The notes below the pieces were generated by a model. It saw only the letters and a program-made list of their open reading frames with translations. It had not been told where the DNA came from and searched no databases. From contig NZ_POXP01000003.1 in NCBI RefSeq assembly GCF_003044935.1, positions 1 through 64,000 of the forward strand: a DNA stretch of 64,000 nucleotides, in the 5' to 3' direction. The position numbers and the translations under genes are program-made. Position 1 is the first letter of the stretch, and every line of letters starts with the position of its first letter. The stretch comes from Neisseria subflava (GTDB lineage Bacteria > Pseudomonadota > Gammaproteobacteria > Burkholderiales > Neisseriaceae). This document shows, piece after piece, positions 42,720 to 53,673 of the stretch.

Positions 42720-43677
42720 GAGCAGGTTTCCTTAATAAAAGCCACAAAAACAAAACCGTCCCCATCACGCCAAAAACCGTAGAGACCGGAATTTCAAACG
42801 GAAACACAATCACGCGTCCGACAATATCGCACAGCAACACCAAAGACGCGCCCAGCAAGGCCACCGCAGGCAGGCTCTGGCGCAGCTTGTCGCCCATCAG
42901 GCGGCTGATGATGTTCGGCACGACTAGGCCGATAAACGGGATATTGCCGACAGTCACAACCACCAAAGACGTAATCAGCGCCACAATAATCAACCCCGAC
43001 CACAGAATCGCCGTCCGGTTCAGCCCCAAGTTCACGCTCACCGTTTCGCCCAAACCCAAAATCGTCAGCTGGTCGGCAATCAAATAGGCAAACAAAGCCA
43101 AAATCCCCGTTGCCCACAACAATTCATACCGCCCGAGCAGCACGCCGGAAAAATCGCCCTGTTGCCACACGCCGAGCATTTGCAGCATTTCGTTTTCATA
43201 CGCGATAAAGGTGGCCACCGCTTCAATCACACCGCCGAAAATAATCCCGACCAAAGGCACCATCAGTTGTGCGGTCGGCGGCAGGCGGCGGATCAGCAAC
43301 ATAAAGACCAACATCCCGATCAGCGCGGCAACGGCGGCAACCGACATTTTTGCCAGCAGCGGCGCGGCCGGAAGCAGCAGGGTCATCAGCAGCAAACCCA
43401 AAGCCGCGCTTTGGCTTGCGCCCACCATCGACGGTTCGACAAAACGGTTGCGCATCAAAATCTGCATAATCATACCGGCCACCGCCATCGACGCACCCGT
43501 CAGCACAATCGCAAACGTGCGCGGCAGGCGGCTGATGAACATGACCTGTTGACTGTCGGATAGCGAAAACAGGGCGGACCATTTGAATTCGGCCACGCCG
43601 ACCGACAGGCTGACGGCAAACAATATCAGCAGCGCCACGCCGTTGACCGCATTTAAAAATGAAGGTTTGTGAAACAT
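42709..43677 (-). CDS. fetC: Iron-siderophore ABC transporter permease (FecCD family)
   Basis: The other half of the permease pair, 322 residues, about nine membrane segments. Family motifs: RLPRTFAIVLTGASMAVAGMIMQILMRNRFVEPSMVGASQSAALG in the first third and GNIPFIGLVVPNIISRLMGDKLRQSLP near the end, where it contacts the ATPase. It follows fetB after 232 bases that contain several partial uptake sequences and a small GGGCA/TGCCC hairpin, a likely site of transcript attenuation. Confidence 0.88.
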   Translation of the reverse strand: MFHKPSFLNAVNGVALLILFAVSLSVGVAEFKWSALFSLSDSQQVMFISRLPRTFAIVLTGASMAVAGMIMQILMRNRFVEPSMVGASQSAALGLLLMTLLLPAAPLLAKMSVAAVAALIGMLVFMLLIRRLPPTAQLMVPLVGIIFGGVIEAVATFIAYENEMLQMLGVWQQGDFSGVLLGRYELLWATGILALFAYLIADQLTILGLGETVSVNLGLNRTAILWSGLIIVALITSLVVVTVGNIPFIGLVVPNIISRLMGDKLRQSLPAVALLGASLVLLCDIVGRVIVFPFEIPVSTVFGVMGTVLFLWLLLRKPAHAV

Positions 43678-43909
43678 AAAATGGTTCGGAAAAAAATAAG
43701 GCCGTCTGAAAGAAGGGTTAAGGTATTTGGCAAAAAAGGGCAGGTTTGCCCATCATAAAAACAGATGCAAACAGGCAAAAATTGTCCATTTGCACCATGT
43801 ATTTTCAGACGGCCTAAATCCAATGACTTCAGGTCAAGCAGCTTGATCCTGTGCATCATCAAACCTTTCAGGCCGTCTGAAAGAAGCGGGCGGCTATGCC
43901 CACACGGAA

Positions 43910-44872
43910 TTACTTGGCCGCATTAAACGCATCGCTTACCTGTTTGGAAGCGTTCAGCAATTCTTGTGCGCCGCCGGCCGCCAGATAGGTTTCCGGCACG
44001 AGGTACACGACTTGGCCTTTTTTCCAAGCGGTTGTTTCGGCAACCAGCGGATTGTTCAACACATCTTTCGCAGCCTGGCCTTCTTCGCCGATGGCCGCGC
44101 CGCGATCCAAAACAAACAGCCAATCAGGGTTTTTCTCTTTCAGGTATTCAAAGCTGATAGGCTGGCCGTGGCTGCCTTCTTTAATCGATTCATCAACAGC
44201 GGGAACGCCAATGTCTTTATGCAACCAACCGCCCAAACGTGAGGAAGGGCCGAAAGCCGACATCTTACCGCCGTTGACCAATACCACCAAACCCTTACCT
44301 TTGCCTTGCGCAGCAGTTTTCGCCGCTTCAAACGAAGCATCGATTTCCGCTTTCAGCTTGTCCGCTTCGGCCTGTTTGCCGAAGATTTGCGCCAGCGCGT
44401 CGATGCGCTCTTTGGAACTTTCTTTCAGATTGGCGGTTTCGGCGGTCATTTCGATGGTCGGCGCGATCTCGTTCAACTTATCAAACGCTTTGGCTGCACG
44501 GCTGCCGATGATGATAAGCTGCGGTTTGTAAGCGTTTAAGGCTTCGTAGTCAGGCTCAAACAGCGTGCCGGCAGGTTTCGTGGTTTTGAAATATTCGTCC
44601 AAGTAGGGCAGGCGGTTTTTGTCGATGGACAAACCGGTTTTCACACCCAGTTTGTTTAAAGTGTCGAGCATGCCCAAATCGTAAACGGCGATACGCTCCG
44701 GATTTTGCGGCACTGTTGCCTCACCGCGCGTGGTTTTCACCGTCAGGCTTGCGCCTTCGGTTTGGGCGGCAGAAGCGGAAGCAGTTTGCGCCTGATTGGA
44801 AGCAGAATCTTTCGGTGAACACGCACCCAAAGCAAGGGTGCAGCATACGGCTAAAGCGGTCAAACGTAACAT
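43910..44872 (-). CDS. fetB: Periplasmic siderophore-binding lipoprotein
   Basis: A 320-residue binding protein of the FhuD/BtuF class with a lipobox (LGAC, cysteine at residue 18), so anchored in a membrane facing the periplasm. Mature domain: RIAVYDLGMLDTLNKLGV, LFEPDYEALNAYKPQLIIIGSRA, and the second lobe VVLVNGGKMSAFGPSSRLG. Gonococcal FetB binds ferric enterobactin-like catecholates handed over by FetA; the same role is expected. It lies 115 bases after fetA with an imperfect inverted uptake pair between, and shares fetA's direction. Confidence 0.9.
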   Translation of the reverse strand: MLRLTALAVCCTLALGACSPKDSASNQAQTASASAAQTEGASLTVKTTRGEATVPQNPERIAVYDLGMLDTLNKLGVKTGLSIDKNRLPYLDEYFKTTKPAGTLFEPDYEALNAYKPQLIIIGSRAAKAFDKLNEIAPTIEMTAETANLKESSKERIDALAQIFGKQAEADKLKAEIDASFEAAKTAAQGKGKGLVVLVNGGKMSAFGPSSRLGGWLHKDIGVPAVDESIKEGSHGQPISFEYLKEKNPDWLFVLDRGAAIGEEGQAAKDVLNNPLVAETTAWKKGQVVYLVPETYLAAGGAQELLNASKQVSDAFNAAK

Positions 44873-44940
44873 AGGGTTTCTCCGTGGTCGGGAATAAAGT
44901 AAATCGAAATGATAACTTGTATCGGACTATAAAGCCAGAC

Positions 44941-44976
44941 GCCGTCTGAAAACTTTTGCTTTCAGACGGCCTTTTC
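44941..44976 (-). terminator. Attenuator/terminator between fetA and fetB
   Basis: GCCGTCTGAAA (44941) pairs with TTTCAGACGGC (to 44970). On the minus strand it comes 11 bases after the fetA stop; no T run follows, so partial read-through to fetB is likely. Confidence 0.55.
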
Positions 44977-44987
44977 AAGCTGATTGC

Positions 44988-47003
44988 TTAGAAGCGGTAG
45001 TTTACGCTCAAGCGGACATCACGGCCTGGTTCAGATAGGGCGCTGGCACCTGCGCGCTGGCTGTGCGGCTTGTAGTTTTTATCAAAGACATTATTGACAG
45101 CGAAGTTGACGTTCAAATCGTCTTTGCCTGTCGGCTTCCAGTTGGCAAAGATATCGTTGACACCGTAGCCTGCACGGACGACATTCAGAGCCACGTCAGA
45201 GCCGCGCGAGGTCGGTGCATAGCCTGCATTTTGGACATAACGTCCGCGCCAGCCAATTTCCAGGTTCGGATTGTCGAATTGGTAAGACAGGCCGGTTGTC
45301 CATGTGCGTCCCATCGGGATGGCGGTCGTTACTTTGTCGGCGGTATCGCCGTTCAGCTTCGGTTTGCTGTAGGCTACGCCTGCACGTGCGGTCAGACCTT
45401 TCCAGCGGTAGGCTGCGTTCAGTTCGTAACCTGTGTTTTTCAGCTTGCCGCCGTTATACCAGACGTTGTTTCGCCCTTCTTGACGGATGGCCTGTACATC
45501 TTTGATTTGCTGATGGAAATAGCTGCCGGAGAGCGTCAGGGCAGAATTCCAGTGGTAGTTAAAGCCGATTTCTGCATTTCGCGAGCGTTCTGCTTTCAAG
45601 TCAGGCGATGAAACAATCGGCCTGTTGTTTGCTAAAGCTGCTTCGTACAGGCGGGGGCTGCGGGTTGCATAGTTCAGACTGGTGTTGATGGAGAAATCAG
45701 GAGTAATGTCATAAACCAACCCGATGCTCGGATTGAGGTTGCCGTCTGAATTTTCTGTATTACTGCTGGTTTTCATTTTCCAACGGTCATAGCGCAAACC
45801 TGTGGTCAGTGTAACTGGAGAGAAATCCCAAATACCTTCTACATATACGCCGGCATCGCTTTTCTTCTCGCTGTTTTCTCCTTTTGAGCTGCTTTTTTGA
45901 GTGCGCCAGTTTACTCCGTATTTCAAGGTATGGCGGTCAAATAGACGGCTGTCGAGATTCAGATTGGCTCCGTATGTCCGTACTTCGCCGTCCAATTCAT
46001 AATTTGGATTGGGGACTTCATCACGTTTGGTGTTCAAACGGTAAACATTGGCTTTGATTTTGTCGATAAAGCCCAAGTTTCCGCCTTTGAATTCCAAGTT
46101 GGTGGTGTCTTGGGTCAGCGTGCGGTAACGCGGCGCGTTGTTGGCGGTATTCGGAATGCGGTTGCCGTTGGCATCCAAAACGTATTGACCCGTGCGGCGG
46201 TCGGTTTGGAAGACTTGTGAGAAATCGAACTCTTCGCGCAGGGCGCGTTCTCCATATTGTTTTTCTTGGCGGTGGCTTAATTCAATGCGGTTGTCTTCGT
46301 TAAAACGATAGCCGATTTTGCCCAACAAGCCGCGTGAACCCAATCCACTGTTTAAAACCTTATCGCTTCCGAGCAGATTACGGTAGCCTTTGCCTGCTGT
46401 GTATTCTTTGTCGCGTACGAAATTACCTGAAACCAAAGCGTCAAAACCACCTGCCTGACCATAAACGCTTGCGCCGCGTGAATAGCCTTTATTGCTGCTG
46501 ATACCGGCATTGACTTTGAAACCGACGTTTTGACCCTCTCTCAGCAAATCTTTGGCTTCAACCGTTTCGGCAACAATTGCGCCGCTGGTTGCACCAATAC
46601 CTGCAGAGGCTGAACCCGTACCTTTTTGCACGGCAACGACTTTTACCAATGCGGGGTCAAGCATAAAGCGGCCGTTGTGGTGGAAAATCTGGCTGTCGGT
46701 GTAAGTATCATCAACTTTATAGTCTATTTGGTCTTGTCCCATGCCGCGGATGGTTACCCACTGCGACTGACCGTTGCCGCCGCCGAAACTGATAGAGGGT
46801 TCGTTGAACAATACGTCTTTTAAATCAGTGGAAGTCGTTTCTTCCATACGTTTTGTCGTTACACGGTGTGTGGCGCTTGTGGCCTGACCTTTGACGGTAA
46901 CGGTATCAAGCACAACATTGTCTTTGGCTTCATTTTCTGCGTGTGCAAAACCGGCCGCCAGTGTCAGTGACAGCAGGCTTAGTCGAAACAGGGGCGTATT
47001 CAT
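44988..47003 (-). CDS. fetA: TonB-dependent siderophore receptor FetA (FrpB)
   Basis: Outer membrane gated barrel importing ferric catecholate siderophores. The first 20 residues (signal peptide ending AHA) are almost identical to meningococcal FetA. The plug shows DTVTVKGQA (TonB box region), EPSISFGGGNGQSQWVTIRGMGQD, VDDTYTDSQIFHHNGRFMLDPALVKVVAVQKGTGSASAGIGATSGAI. The C-terminal barrel ends in phenylalanine (LSVNYRF). With 671 residues it is shorter than the ~710 of the meningococcus, the difference lying in the surface loops. AAGGACATTTCTCA precedes the ATG. A Fur box lies upstream; no poly-C tract is seen. Confidence 0.93.
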   Translation of the reverse strand: MNTPLFRLSLLSLTLAAGFAHAENEAKDNVVLDTVTVKGQATSATHRVTTKRMEETTSTDLKDVLFNEPSISFGGGNGQSQWVTIRGMGQDQIDYKVDDTYTDSQIFHHNGRFMLDPALVKVVAVQKGTGSASAGIGATSGAIVAETVEAKDLLREGQNVGFKVNAGISSNKGYSRGASVYGQAGGFDALVSGNFVRDKEYTAGKGYRNLLGSDKVLNSGLGSRGLLGKIGYRFNEDNRIELSHRQEKQYGERALREEFDFSQVFQTDRRTGQYVLDANGNRIPNTANNAPRYRTLTQDTTNLEFKGGNLGFIDKIKANVYRLNTKRDEVPNPNYELDGEVRTYGANLNLDSRLFDRHTLKYGVNWRTQKSSSKGENSEKKSDAGVYVEGIWDFSPVTLTTGLRYDRWKMKTSSNTENSDGNLNPSIGLVYDITPDFSINTSLNYATRSPRLYEAALANNRPIVSSPDLKAERSRNAEIGFNYHWNSALTLSGSYFHQQIKDVQAIRQEGRNNVWYNGGKLKNTGYELNAAYRWKGLTARAGVAYSKPKLNGDTADKVTTAIPMGRTWTTGLSYQFDNPNLEIGWRGRYVQNAGYAPTSRGSDVALNVVRAGYGVNDIFANWKPTGKDDLNVNFAVNNVFDKNYKPHSQRAGASALSEPGRDVRLSVNYRF

Positions 47004-47081
47004 TGAGAAATGTCCTTAATAAAATGACAGTAATAAAAAATAAAAGCAAATAAAGAGAAATTATCTTTAAAATATGCAATT

Positions 47082-47100
47082 AAGAATAATCATCATTTAT
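47082..47100 (-). promoter_or_regulatory. Fur box upstream of fetA
   Basis: Minus strand reads AATGATGATTATT at the core (47097-47085), 11 of 13 bases of the Fur consensus AATGATAATCATT, about 80 bases before the fetA start. It explains iron repression of the fet genes. Confidence 0.7.
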
Positions 47101-47275
47101 AATAATGCATATAAAAGAAACGGTTGTAAAGAGTTGTATTGAATTTGTAAAGGAAATGGGTTGTTTTTAAACGAACTTTGCAGTTGGTATATCAGGCCGT
47201 CTGAAAAATATGTGTTCGGGCATTTTTGCGTATGAAAATATTTGGAAAGACTGCATAGAAATTTTTACTTTTTCC

Positions 47276-47303
47276 CTTGAATTTGTCGCAGACAACCCAA
47301 ATC
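47276..47303 (+). promoter_or_regulatory. Heat-shock (sigma-32) promoter of groES-groEL
   Basis: CTTGAAT (47276-47282), 13 bases, CCCAAATC (47296-47303) fits the RpoH consensus CTTGAAA / CCCCATnT. It lies about 115 bases before groES. No CIRCE element was found, so control is by sigma-32 rather than HrcA. Confidence 0.75.
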
Positions 47304-47419
47304 TACCCGCCATTACGGCAGGCTTTCTACTAAGTGTGCCGCTATTTTCAAGCAAACCGTGTCTGTCATGTCCGACAGACAATTGTTTTCAATCTATTTA
47401 TTTATCGGAGCATTAAGAC

Positions 47420-47707
47420 ATGACCATCCGCCCTTTACACGACCGCGTAGTCGTCAAACGCTTAGAAGCTGAAGAAAAAACCGCCTCCGGCATCGTTTTG
47501 CCGGGTGCGGCTGCTGAAAAACCCGACATGGGCGAAGTAATCGCCGTGGGTGCGGGCAAAATCGGTAAAGACGGCGCGCGCCGTCCGCTGGATGTCAAAG
47601 TCGGCGACAAAGTGATCTTCGGCAAATACAGCGGCCAAACTGTAAAAGCCGACGGCGAAGAGCTGTTGGTAATGCGCGAAGAAGACATCTTCGGTATCGT
47701 TGAATAA
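47420..47707 (+). CDS. groES: Co-chaperonin GroES
   Basis: 95-residue lid of the GroEL chaperonin, made as a heptamer. The sequence opens [15 protein letters not shown], has the mobile loop around [11 protein letters not shown] that contacts GroEL, and ends [14 protein letters not shown]. It follows a GGAG ribosome site. It is the first gene of the heat-shock unit, with groEL 98 bases on. Confidence 0.98.
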   Translation: MTIRPLHDRVVVKRLEAEEKTASGIVLPGAAAEKPDMGEVIAVGAGKIGKDGARRPLDVKVGDKVIFGKYSGQTVKADGEELLVMREEDIFGIVE

Positions 47708-47732
47708 TTGTTGAATTAAGTTTCAGAACCAA

Positions 47733-47770
47733 AGGCCGTCTGAATCAAACATGAAGTTTTCAGACGGCCT
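47733..47770 (+). terminator. Uptake-sequence hairpin inside the groES-groEL transcript
   Basis: AGGCCGTCTGAA and TTCAGACGGCCT with a 14-base loop but no T run. It sits between two co-transcribed genes and may stabilise or segment the message rather than end it. Confidence 0.6.
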
Positions 47771-47805
47771 CAAACAGATTTTTAATATTGATTTGGAGAA
47801 TTTAA

Positions 47806-49440
<1,635 letters not shown>

Positions 49441-49468
49441 GGCCGTCTGAAACCTTCAGATAAAAAGC

Positions 49469-49501
49469 AAAACCGCACGGCAAGTAGCCGTGCGGTTTTT
49501 T
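49469..49501 (+). terminator. Terminator of groES-groEL
   Basis: AAAACCGCACGGC pairs with GCCGTGCGGTTTT around five bases and is followed by T residues; 28 bases after groEL. Confidence 0.92.
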
Positions 49502-49610
49502 ATTTGCCAGTAAGAAGCGTGAGATGGTGAGGGGGTATGCCATGATTTGCAGAGAAATAAGGGTAACCAGTTCAATTTAATTAGAAGTAATCAAATAAAC
49601 TTCATCATCA

Positions 49611-49652
49611 AAAAAGGCCGTCTGAAACTTTATTTTATGTTTCAGACGGCCT
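49611..49652. terminator. Inverted uptake-sequence terminator after katA and its small downstream gene
   Basis: AGGCCGTCTGAAAC (49615-49628) pairs with GTTTCAGACGGCCT (49639-49652); on the minus strand it is followed by TTTTTTG and ends the katA transcript. Confidence 0.8.
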
Positions 49653-49670
49653 GCTTAATGATTTAAACCG

Positions 49671-49736
49671 TTACTTTTTGCCCGAACGGCTGTATCGGAC
49701 AGCTTGAGACAAGATTTCTTCAATTTCTATCCACAT
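49671..49736 (-). CDS. Candidate 21-residue protein coupled to katA
   Basis: Directly after the katA stop codon (nothing in between) stands GGAGG, four bases, then an ATG opening a frame of 21 codons (starts MWIEIEEILS, ends RYSRSGKK) before TAA. The ribosome site is perfect and the frame ends before the shared terminator at 49652, so it lies within the katA transcript. The peptide is an amphipathic helix with an acidic first half and a basic tail. No family known. Expression and function are inferred only from layout. Confidence 0.55.
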   Translation of the reverse strand: MWIEIEEILSQAVRYSRSGKK

Positions 49737-49745
49737 AATGCCTCC

Positions 49746-51260
49746 TTACAGTAAACCAGGTTGACCTAAAGCCGGGTCGTTAGCTCGTGCCGCTTGAGCA
49801 TCTTCGACAGTCAGTCCAAGGGCTTTGGCTACGCCTTCACCGTATGCCGGATCGCAACGGTAGCAGTTGCGGATGTGGCGGTATTTGATGAAGTCTGGTG
49901 CATCGCCCATGGCTGCGGCGGTGTTGTCGAACAAAGCCTGTTTCTGCGCGTTGTTCATCAGATTGAACAAGGCGCGCGGTTGGCTGAAATAGTCGTCATC
50001 GTCTTGTCGGTAGTCCCAGTGCGCCGCGTCGCCGTTGATTTTCAAAGGCGGTTCGGCGAAGTCGGGCTGTTGCTGCCATTGGCCGAAGCTGTTGGGTTCG
50101 TAGTGCGGCAGGCTGCCGTAGTTGCCGTCGGCGCGGCCTTGTCCGTCGCGCTGGTTGCTGTGGACGGGGCAACGCGGGCGGTTGACTGGGATTTGGCGGA
50201 AGTTCACGCCTAAGCGGTAGCGTTGCGCGTCGGCGTAATTGAACAGACGGGCTTGCAGCATTTTGTCGGGGCTGGCGCCGATACCGGGCACGAGGTTACT
50301 CGGGGCGAAGGCGGATTGTTCCACATCGGCGAAGAAGTTTTCGGGATTGCGGTTCAACTCGAATTCGCCCACTTCAATCAGCGGATAGTCTTTTTTCGGC
50401 CAAACTTTGGTCAGGTCGAAGGGATGGTAAGGTACTTTTTCCGCATCAGCCTCAGGCATAACTTGGATGTACATCGTCCATTTCGGAAACTCGCCGCGTT
50501 CGATGGCTTCGTACAAGTCGCGCTGGTGGCTTTCGCGGTCGTCTCCGATGATTTTTGCGGCTTCTTCGTTAGTCAGGTTTTTAATCCCTTGCTGGCTGCG
50601 GAAATGGAATTTCACCCAAAAACGCTCGCCCGCTTCGTTCCAGAAGCTGTAAGTATGCGAACCAAAGCCGTGCATATGGCGGTAGCTGGCGGGGATGCCG
50701 CGGTCGCTCATGACGATGGTGACTTGGTGCAGGGCTTCGGGCAGCAGCGTCCAGAAGTCCCAGTTGTTTGTGGCAGAACGCATATTGGTACGCGGGTCGC
50801 GTTTGACGGCTTTATTTAGGTCGGGGAATTTACGCGGGTCGCGCAGGAAGAACACGGGCGTGTTGTTGCCGACCATATCCCAGTTGCCTTCTTCGGTATA
50901 GAACTTCAATGCAAAGCCACGGATGTCGCGTTCCGCATCTGCTGCGCCGCGCTCGCCTGCCACGGTGGTGAAACGGGCGAACATCTCGGTTTGCTTGCCG
51001 ACTTCGCTGAAGATTTTGGCGCGGGTGTATTTTGTGATGTCGTGTGTTACGGTAAACGTACCGAACGCGCCTGAACCTTTGGCGTGCATACGGCGTTCGG
51101 GGATGACTTCGCGCACGAAGTCGGCGAGTTTTTCATTCAGCCACAAATCCTGCGCCAGCAGAGGGCCGCGCGGACCGGCGGTCAGGCTGTTTTGATTGTC
51201 GGCAACGGGCGCGCCGTTGTTCATGGTCAGATGGGTGACAGGGCATTTGGAGATGGACAT
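49746..51260 (-). CDS. katA: Catalase (monofunctional, heme)
   Basis: Breaks down hydrogen peroxide; 504 residues, small-subunit clade 3 catalase as in other Neisseria. Catalytic H59 in [15 protein letters not shown], the distal asparagine in [13 protein letters not shown], and the heme-ligand tyrosine in [14 protein letters not shown] are intact, as are the NADPH-region residues ([13 protein letters not shown]). An AAGGAAATAACT site precedes the ATG. The leader carries repeats at 51376-51421 that may bind a peroxide regulator. A small gene follows in the same transcript. Confidence 0.97.
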   Translation of the reverse strand: MSISKCPVTHLTMNNGAPVADNQNSLTAGPRGPLLAQDLWLNEKLADFVREVIPERRMHAKGSGAFGTFTVTHDITKYTRAKIFSEVGKQTEMFARFTTVAGERGAADAERDIRGFALKFYTEEGNWDMVGNNTPVFFLRDPRKFPDLNKAVKRDPRTNMRSATNNWDFWTLLPEALHQVTIVMSDRGIPASYRHMHGFGSHTYSFWNEAGERFWVKFHFRSQQGIKNLTNEEAAKIIGDDRESHQRDLYEAIERGEFPKWTMYIQVMPEADAEKVPYHPFDLTKVWPKKDYPLIEVGEFELNRNPENFFADVEQSAFAPSNLVPGIGASPDKMLQARLFNYADAQRYRLGVNFRQIPVNRPRCPVHSNQRDGQGRADGNYGSLPHYEPNSFGQWQQQPDFAEPPLKINGDAAHWDYRQDDDDYFSQPRALFNLMNNAQKQALFDNTAAAMGDAPDFIKYRHIRNCYRCDPAYGEGVAKALGLTVEDAQAARANDPALGQPGLL

Positions 51261-51321
51261 AGTTATTTCCTTTGTGAAGTTTTCATAGGTTGATGAGACG
51301 GTTTGCCGGACGGGATGCTTA

Positions 51322-51335
51322 TATCCGAACGGATA
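51322..51335. repeat. Palindrome in the katA leader
   Basis: TATCCG AA CGGATA, perfect two-fold symmetry, about 65 bases before the katA start. Could be an operator or an RNA hairpin; no known regulator is matched. Confidence 0.4.
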
Positions 51336-51375
51336 ATAAAAATTTAATATCGATATTTAAATTTCGTTTGTATTA

Positions 51376-51421
51376 AGCTATGAGTCGAACTATACAGAAA
51401 GGTTTTAGCTATTGGAACTAT
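51376..51421. repeat. Direct repeats upstream of katA, possible OxyR site
   Basis: AGCTAT-N5-GAACTAT (51376-51393) and AGCTAT-N2-GAACTAT (51407-51421) repeat each other. CTAT/ATAG tetranucleotides are the units of OxyR sites and OxyR controls catalase in Neisseria, but the spacing here is not the classical one. Confidence 0.35.
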
Positions 51422-51492
51422 GAAATCGATTTAGAATTAATATTGACAATTAGGAATTAAATTTCATTAGTTTTTATTAATGGTAAGGCTGT

Positions 51493-51544
51493 AAAAAAAG
51501 GCCGTCTGAAACTTTATTTTGCGTTTCAGACGGCCTGATTTTTA
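51493..51544. terminator. Inverted uptake-sequence terminator after accC
   Basis: AGGCCGTCTGAAAC pairs with GTTTCAGACGGCCT, A and T runs on both sides; 15-20 bases beyond the accC stop on the minus strand. Confidence 0.8.
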
Positions 51545-51558
51545 GTCAAAACAAAGGA

Positions 51559-52920
51559 TTATTTATCCTGTTTGGCTTTGCGTTCTTCCAGCCAGTGTTC
51601 CAAGTAGTGGATGCTGACGCCGCCTTTTTGGAAACCTGGGTCGCTGAACAAGTCGCGGTGCAGCGGCGTATTGGTTTTGATGCCGGTAATCGCCAGCTCG
51701 GCAAGGGCTACGCGCATTTTTGCCATGGCTTGGTCGCGGTCTTTACCGACGACGCAGACTTTGCCGATCAGGCTGTCGTAGTAAGGAGGGATGCGGTAGC
51801 CTTGGTAAATATGGCTGTCGACGCGGACGCCGAAGCCGCCGGGCAGGTGGCAGCTTTCAATCAGGCCCGGACTTGGAATGAAGTTGTACGGGTCTTCGGC
51901 GTTGATACGGCACTCAAACGCGTGGCCTTCGACTTGAATGTCTTCCTGTTTGTATTGCAAAGGCAGGCCGGATGCGATGCGTAATTGCTCTTGGACAATG
52001 TCCACGCCGGTGATGAGCTCGGTAACCGGATGCTCAACCTGAACGCGTGTGTTCATCTCGATAAAGAAGAATTCGCCGTCTTCGTACAGGAATTCAAACG
52101 TACCTGCGCCACGATAGCCGATGCGTTTGCAAGCGTCGGCACAGGCTTTGCCGATTTTGGCGCGTTCTTCTTCAGTGATGAACGGGGCCGGTGCTTCCTC
52201 AATGACTTTTTGGTGGCGGCGCTGCATGGAGCAGTCGCGCTCGGCGAGGTAGATGGCGTTGCCGTGTTCGTCGGCAATCACTTGGATTTCGACGTGGCGC
52301 GGACGCTGCAGATAGCGCTCCATGTAAACCATCGGGTTGCCGAATGCCGCGCCTGCTTCGGCTTTGGTCATTTCGACAGACTGGAGGAGGTCTTCTTTTT
52401 TCTCGACGACGCGCATACCGCGGCCGCCGCCGCCGCCGGAGGCTTTGATAATGACGGGATAACCGACTTTATCGGCAATTTTCAGGATTTCTTCACCATC
52501 GTCCGGCAATGCGCCTTCAGAGCCGGGAACGCAAGGCACGCCGGCTTCGATCATGGCGTGTTTGGCGGATACTTTGTCGCCCATCAGACGGATGGTGTCG
52601 GCTTTCGGGCCGATGAAGACAAAGCCGGATTGTTCGACTTGTTCGGCAAAATTGGCGTTTTCGGCGAGGAAGCCGTAGCCCGGGTGGATGCCGTCGGCTT
52701 CGGTGACTTCGGCGGCAGCAATGAGGGCGGGAATGTTGAGGTAGCTTTGTGCGGATGCGGCAGGGCCGATGCACACGGATTCGTCGGCGAGTTTGACGTG
52801 CAGGCTGTCTTTGTCGGCTTCGGAATGGACGGCGACGGTGGCGATGCCCATTTCACGGCAGGCACGCAGGACGCGCAGGGCGATTTCGCCCCGGTTGGCG
52901 ATCAATACTTTTTTCAGCAT
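51559..52920 (-). CDS. accC: Acetyl-CoA carboxylase, biotin carboxylase subunit
   Basis: ATP-grasp enzyme that carboxylates the biotin on AccB, the first half-reaction of malonyl-CoA synthesis. 453 residues. Seen: [36 protein letters not shown], the ATP lid [29 protein letters not shown], and [14 protein letters not shown] with the catalytic residues. It is downstream of accB with a small YqaE-like gene between them. The ligase that biotinylates AccB is the fusion at 24955. Confidence 0.97.
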   Translation of the reverse strand: MLKKVLIANRGEIALRVLRACREMGIATVAVHSEADKDSLHVKLADESVCIGPAASAQSYLNIPALIAAAEVTEADGIHPGYGFLAENANFAEQVEQSGFVFIGPKADTIRLMGDKVSAKHAMIEAGVPCVPGSEGALPDDGEEILKIADKVGYPVIIKASGGGGGRGMRVVEKKEDLLQSVEMTKAEAGAAFGNPMVYMERYLQRPRHVEIQVIADEHGNAIYLAERDCSMQRRHQKVIEEAPAPFITEEERAKIGKACADACKRIGYRGAGTFEFLYEDGEFFFIEMNTRVQVEHPVTELITGVDIVQEQLRIASGLPLQYKQEDIQVEGHAFECRINAEDPYNFIPSPGLIESCHLPGGFGVRVDSHIYQGYRIPPYYDSLIGKVCVVGKDRDQAMAKMRVALAELAITGIKTNTPLHRDLFSDPGFQKGGVSIHYLEHWLEERKAKQDK

Positions 52921-52948
52921 GATAATCTTTCCGGATGGTTCAGACGGC

Positions 52949-53143
52949 CTATTGGCGGCCGCCTAATGCGTTGCGGATTTTCTGGTCGGTTTTGTATTGG
53001 CTCAAAGCGTAAACCGACCACATGGCTGCCGGTATCCAGCCAACCAGCGTACATTGCAGAATCAGACAGATGATGCCTGCAAACGGACGGCCGATGGTGA
53101 AAAACTGCAGCCATGGCAAGAAAATAGCCAAAATCAGACGCAT
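52949..53143 (-). CDS. YqaE/Pmp3-family small membrane protein
   Basis: 64 residues with two membrane helices: [13 protein letters not shown] and [25 protein letters not shown]. The LAIFLPW and GWIPA parts are the hallmarks of the YqaE/PMP3 (UPF0057) family, whose fungal and plant members affect membrane potential and salt tolerance; the bacterial role is unknown. AAGGACAAACC precedes the ATG. It lies between accB and accC in the same direction, 28 bases before accC; unusual, as these two are normally adjacent. Confidence 0.82.
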   Translation of the reverse strand: MRLILAIFLPWLQFFTIGRPFAGIICLILQCTLVGWIPAAMWSVYALSQYKTDQKIRNALGGRQ

Positions 53144-53172
53144 GGTTTGTCCTTAATGAACAGAAAAAGGAA

Positions 53173-53207
53173 TTTCAGACGGCCTTAAAGATAAAGGCCG
53201 TCTGAAA
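53173..53207. terminator. Inverted uptake pair after accB
   Basis: TTTCAGACGGCCTT and AAGGCCGTCTGAAA with a seven-base loop between accB and the YqaE-like gene, without a T run on the minus strand. Confidence 0.55.
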
Positions 53208-53214
53208 AAACGGA

Positions 53215-53673
53215 TTATTCAATGATGAAGAGCGGCTCGCCGTATTCGACCGGAGTACCGTTTTCAACCAGAATTTCTTTAACGACACCGGATTTCTCGG
53301 CTTCGATTTCGTTCATCAGCTTCATGGCTTCGATGATGCACAAAGTATCGCCGGCTTTTACTTGTTTACCTACTTCGACGAAAGCGGCGGCGTTCGGGCC
53401 GGGGGCGCGGTAGAACGTACCGACCATAGGCGATTTCTGCGCGTTGGACAAATCGCGAGCGGCAGGGGCGGCAGCTGGAGCGGCTGCGGCCGGAGCAGCG
53501 GCAGGGGCGGCAACCGGAGCGGCTGCGGCAGGTGCCGGAGCAGCATAAATAGGAGCTGCGGCGGCAGTGGTGCGCGTAATGCGGACTTTTTCTTCGCCTT
53601 CGGTAACTTCAATTTCTGCAATGCCTGATTCTTCGACCAAATCAATCAGTTTTTTTAATTTACGCAAATCCAT
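53215..53673 (-). CDS. accB: Biotin carboxyl carrier protein of acetyl-CoA carboxylase
   Basis: 152 residues. An N-terminal dimerisation segment ([21 protein letters not shown]) is followed by a long alanine/proline-rich flexible linker (about residues 37-72) and the biotinyl domain from [13 protein letters not shown]. The biotin is attached to K118 in EAMKLMNE; the protruding thumb found in AccB ([14 protein letters not shown]) is present. It is the substrate of the BirA domain at 24955. The AAAAGGAAAAGC site precedes the ATG. First gene of the accB-yqaE-accC unit. Confidence 0.97.
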   Translation of the reverse strand: MDLRKLKKLIDLVEESGIAEIEVTEGEEKVRITRTTAAAAPIYAAPAPAAAAPVAAPAAAPAAAAPAAAPAARDLSNAQKSPMVGTFYRAPGPNAAAFVEVGKQVKAGDTLCIIEAMKLMNEIEAEKSGVVKEILVENGTPVEYGEPLFIIE

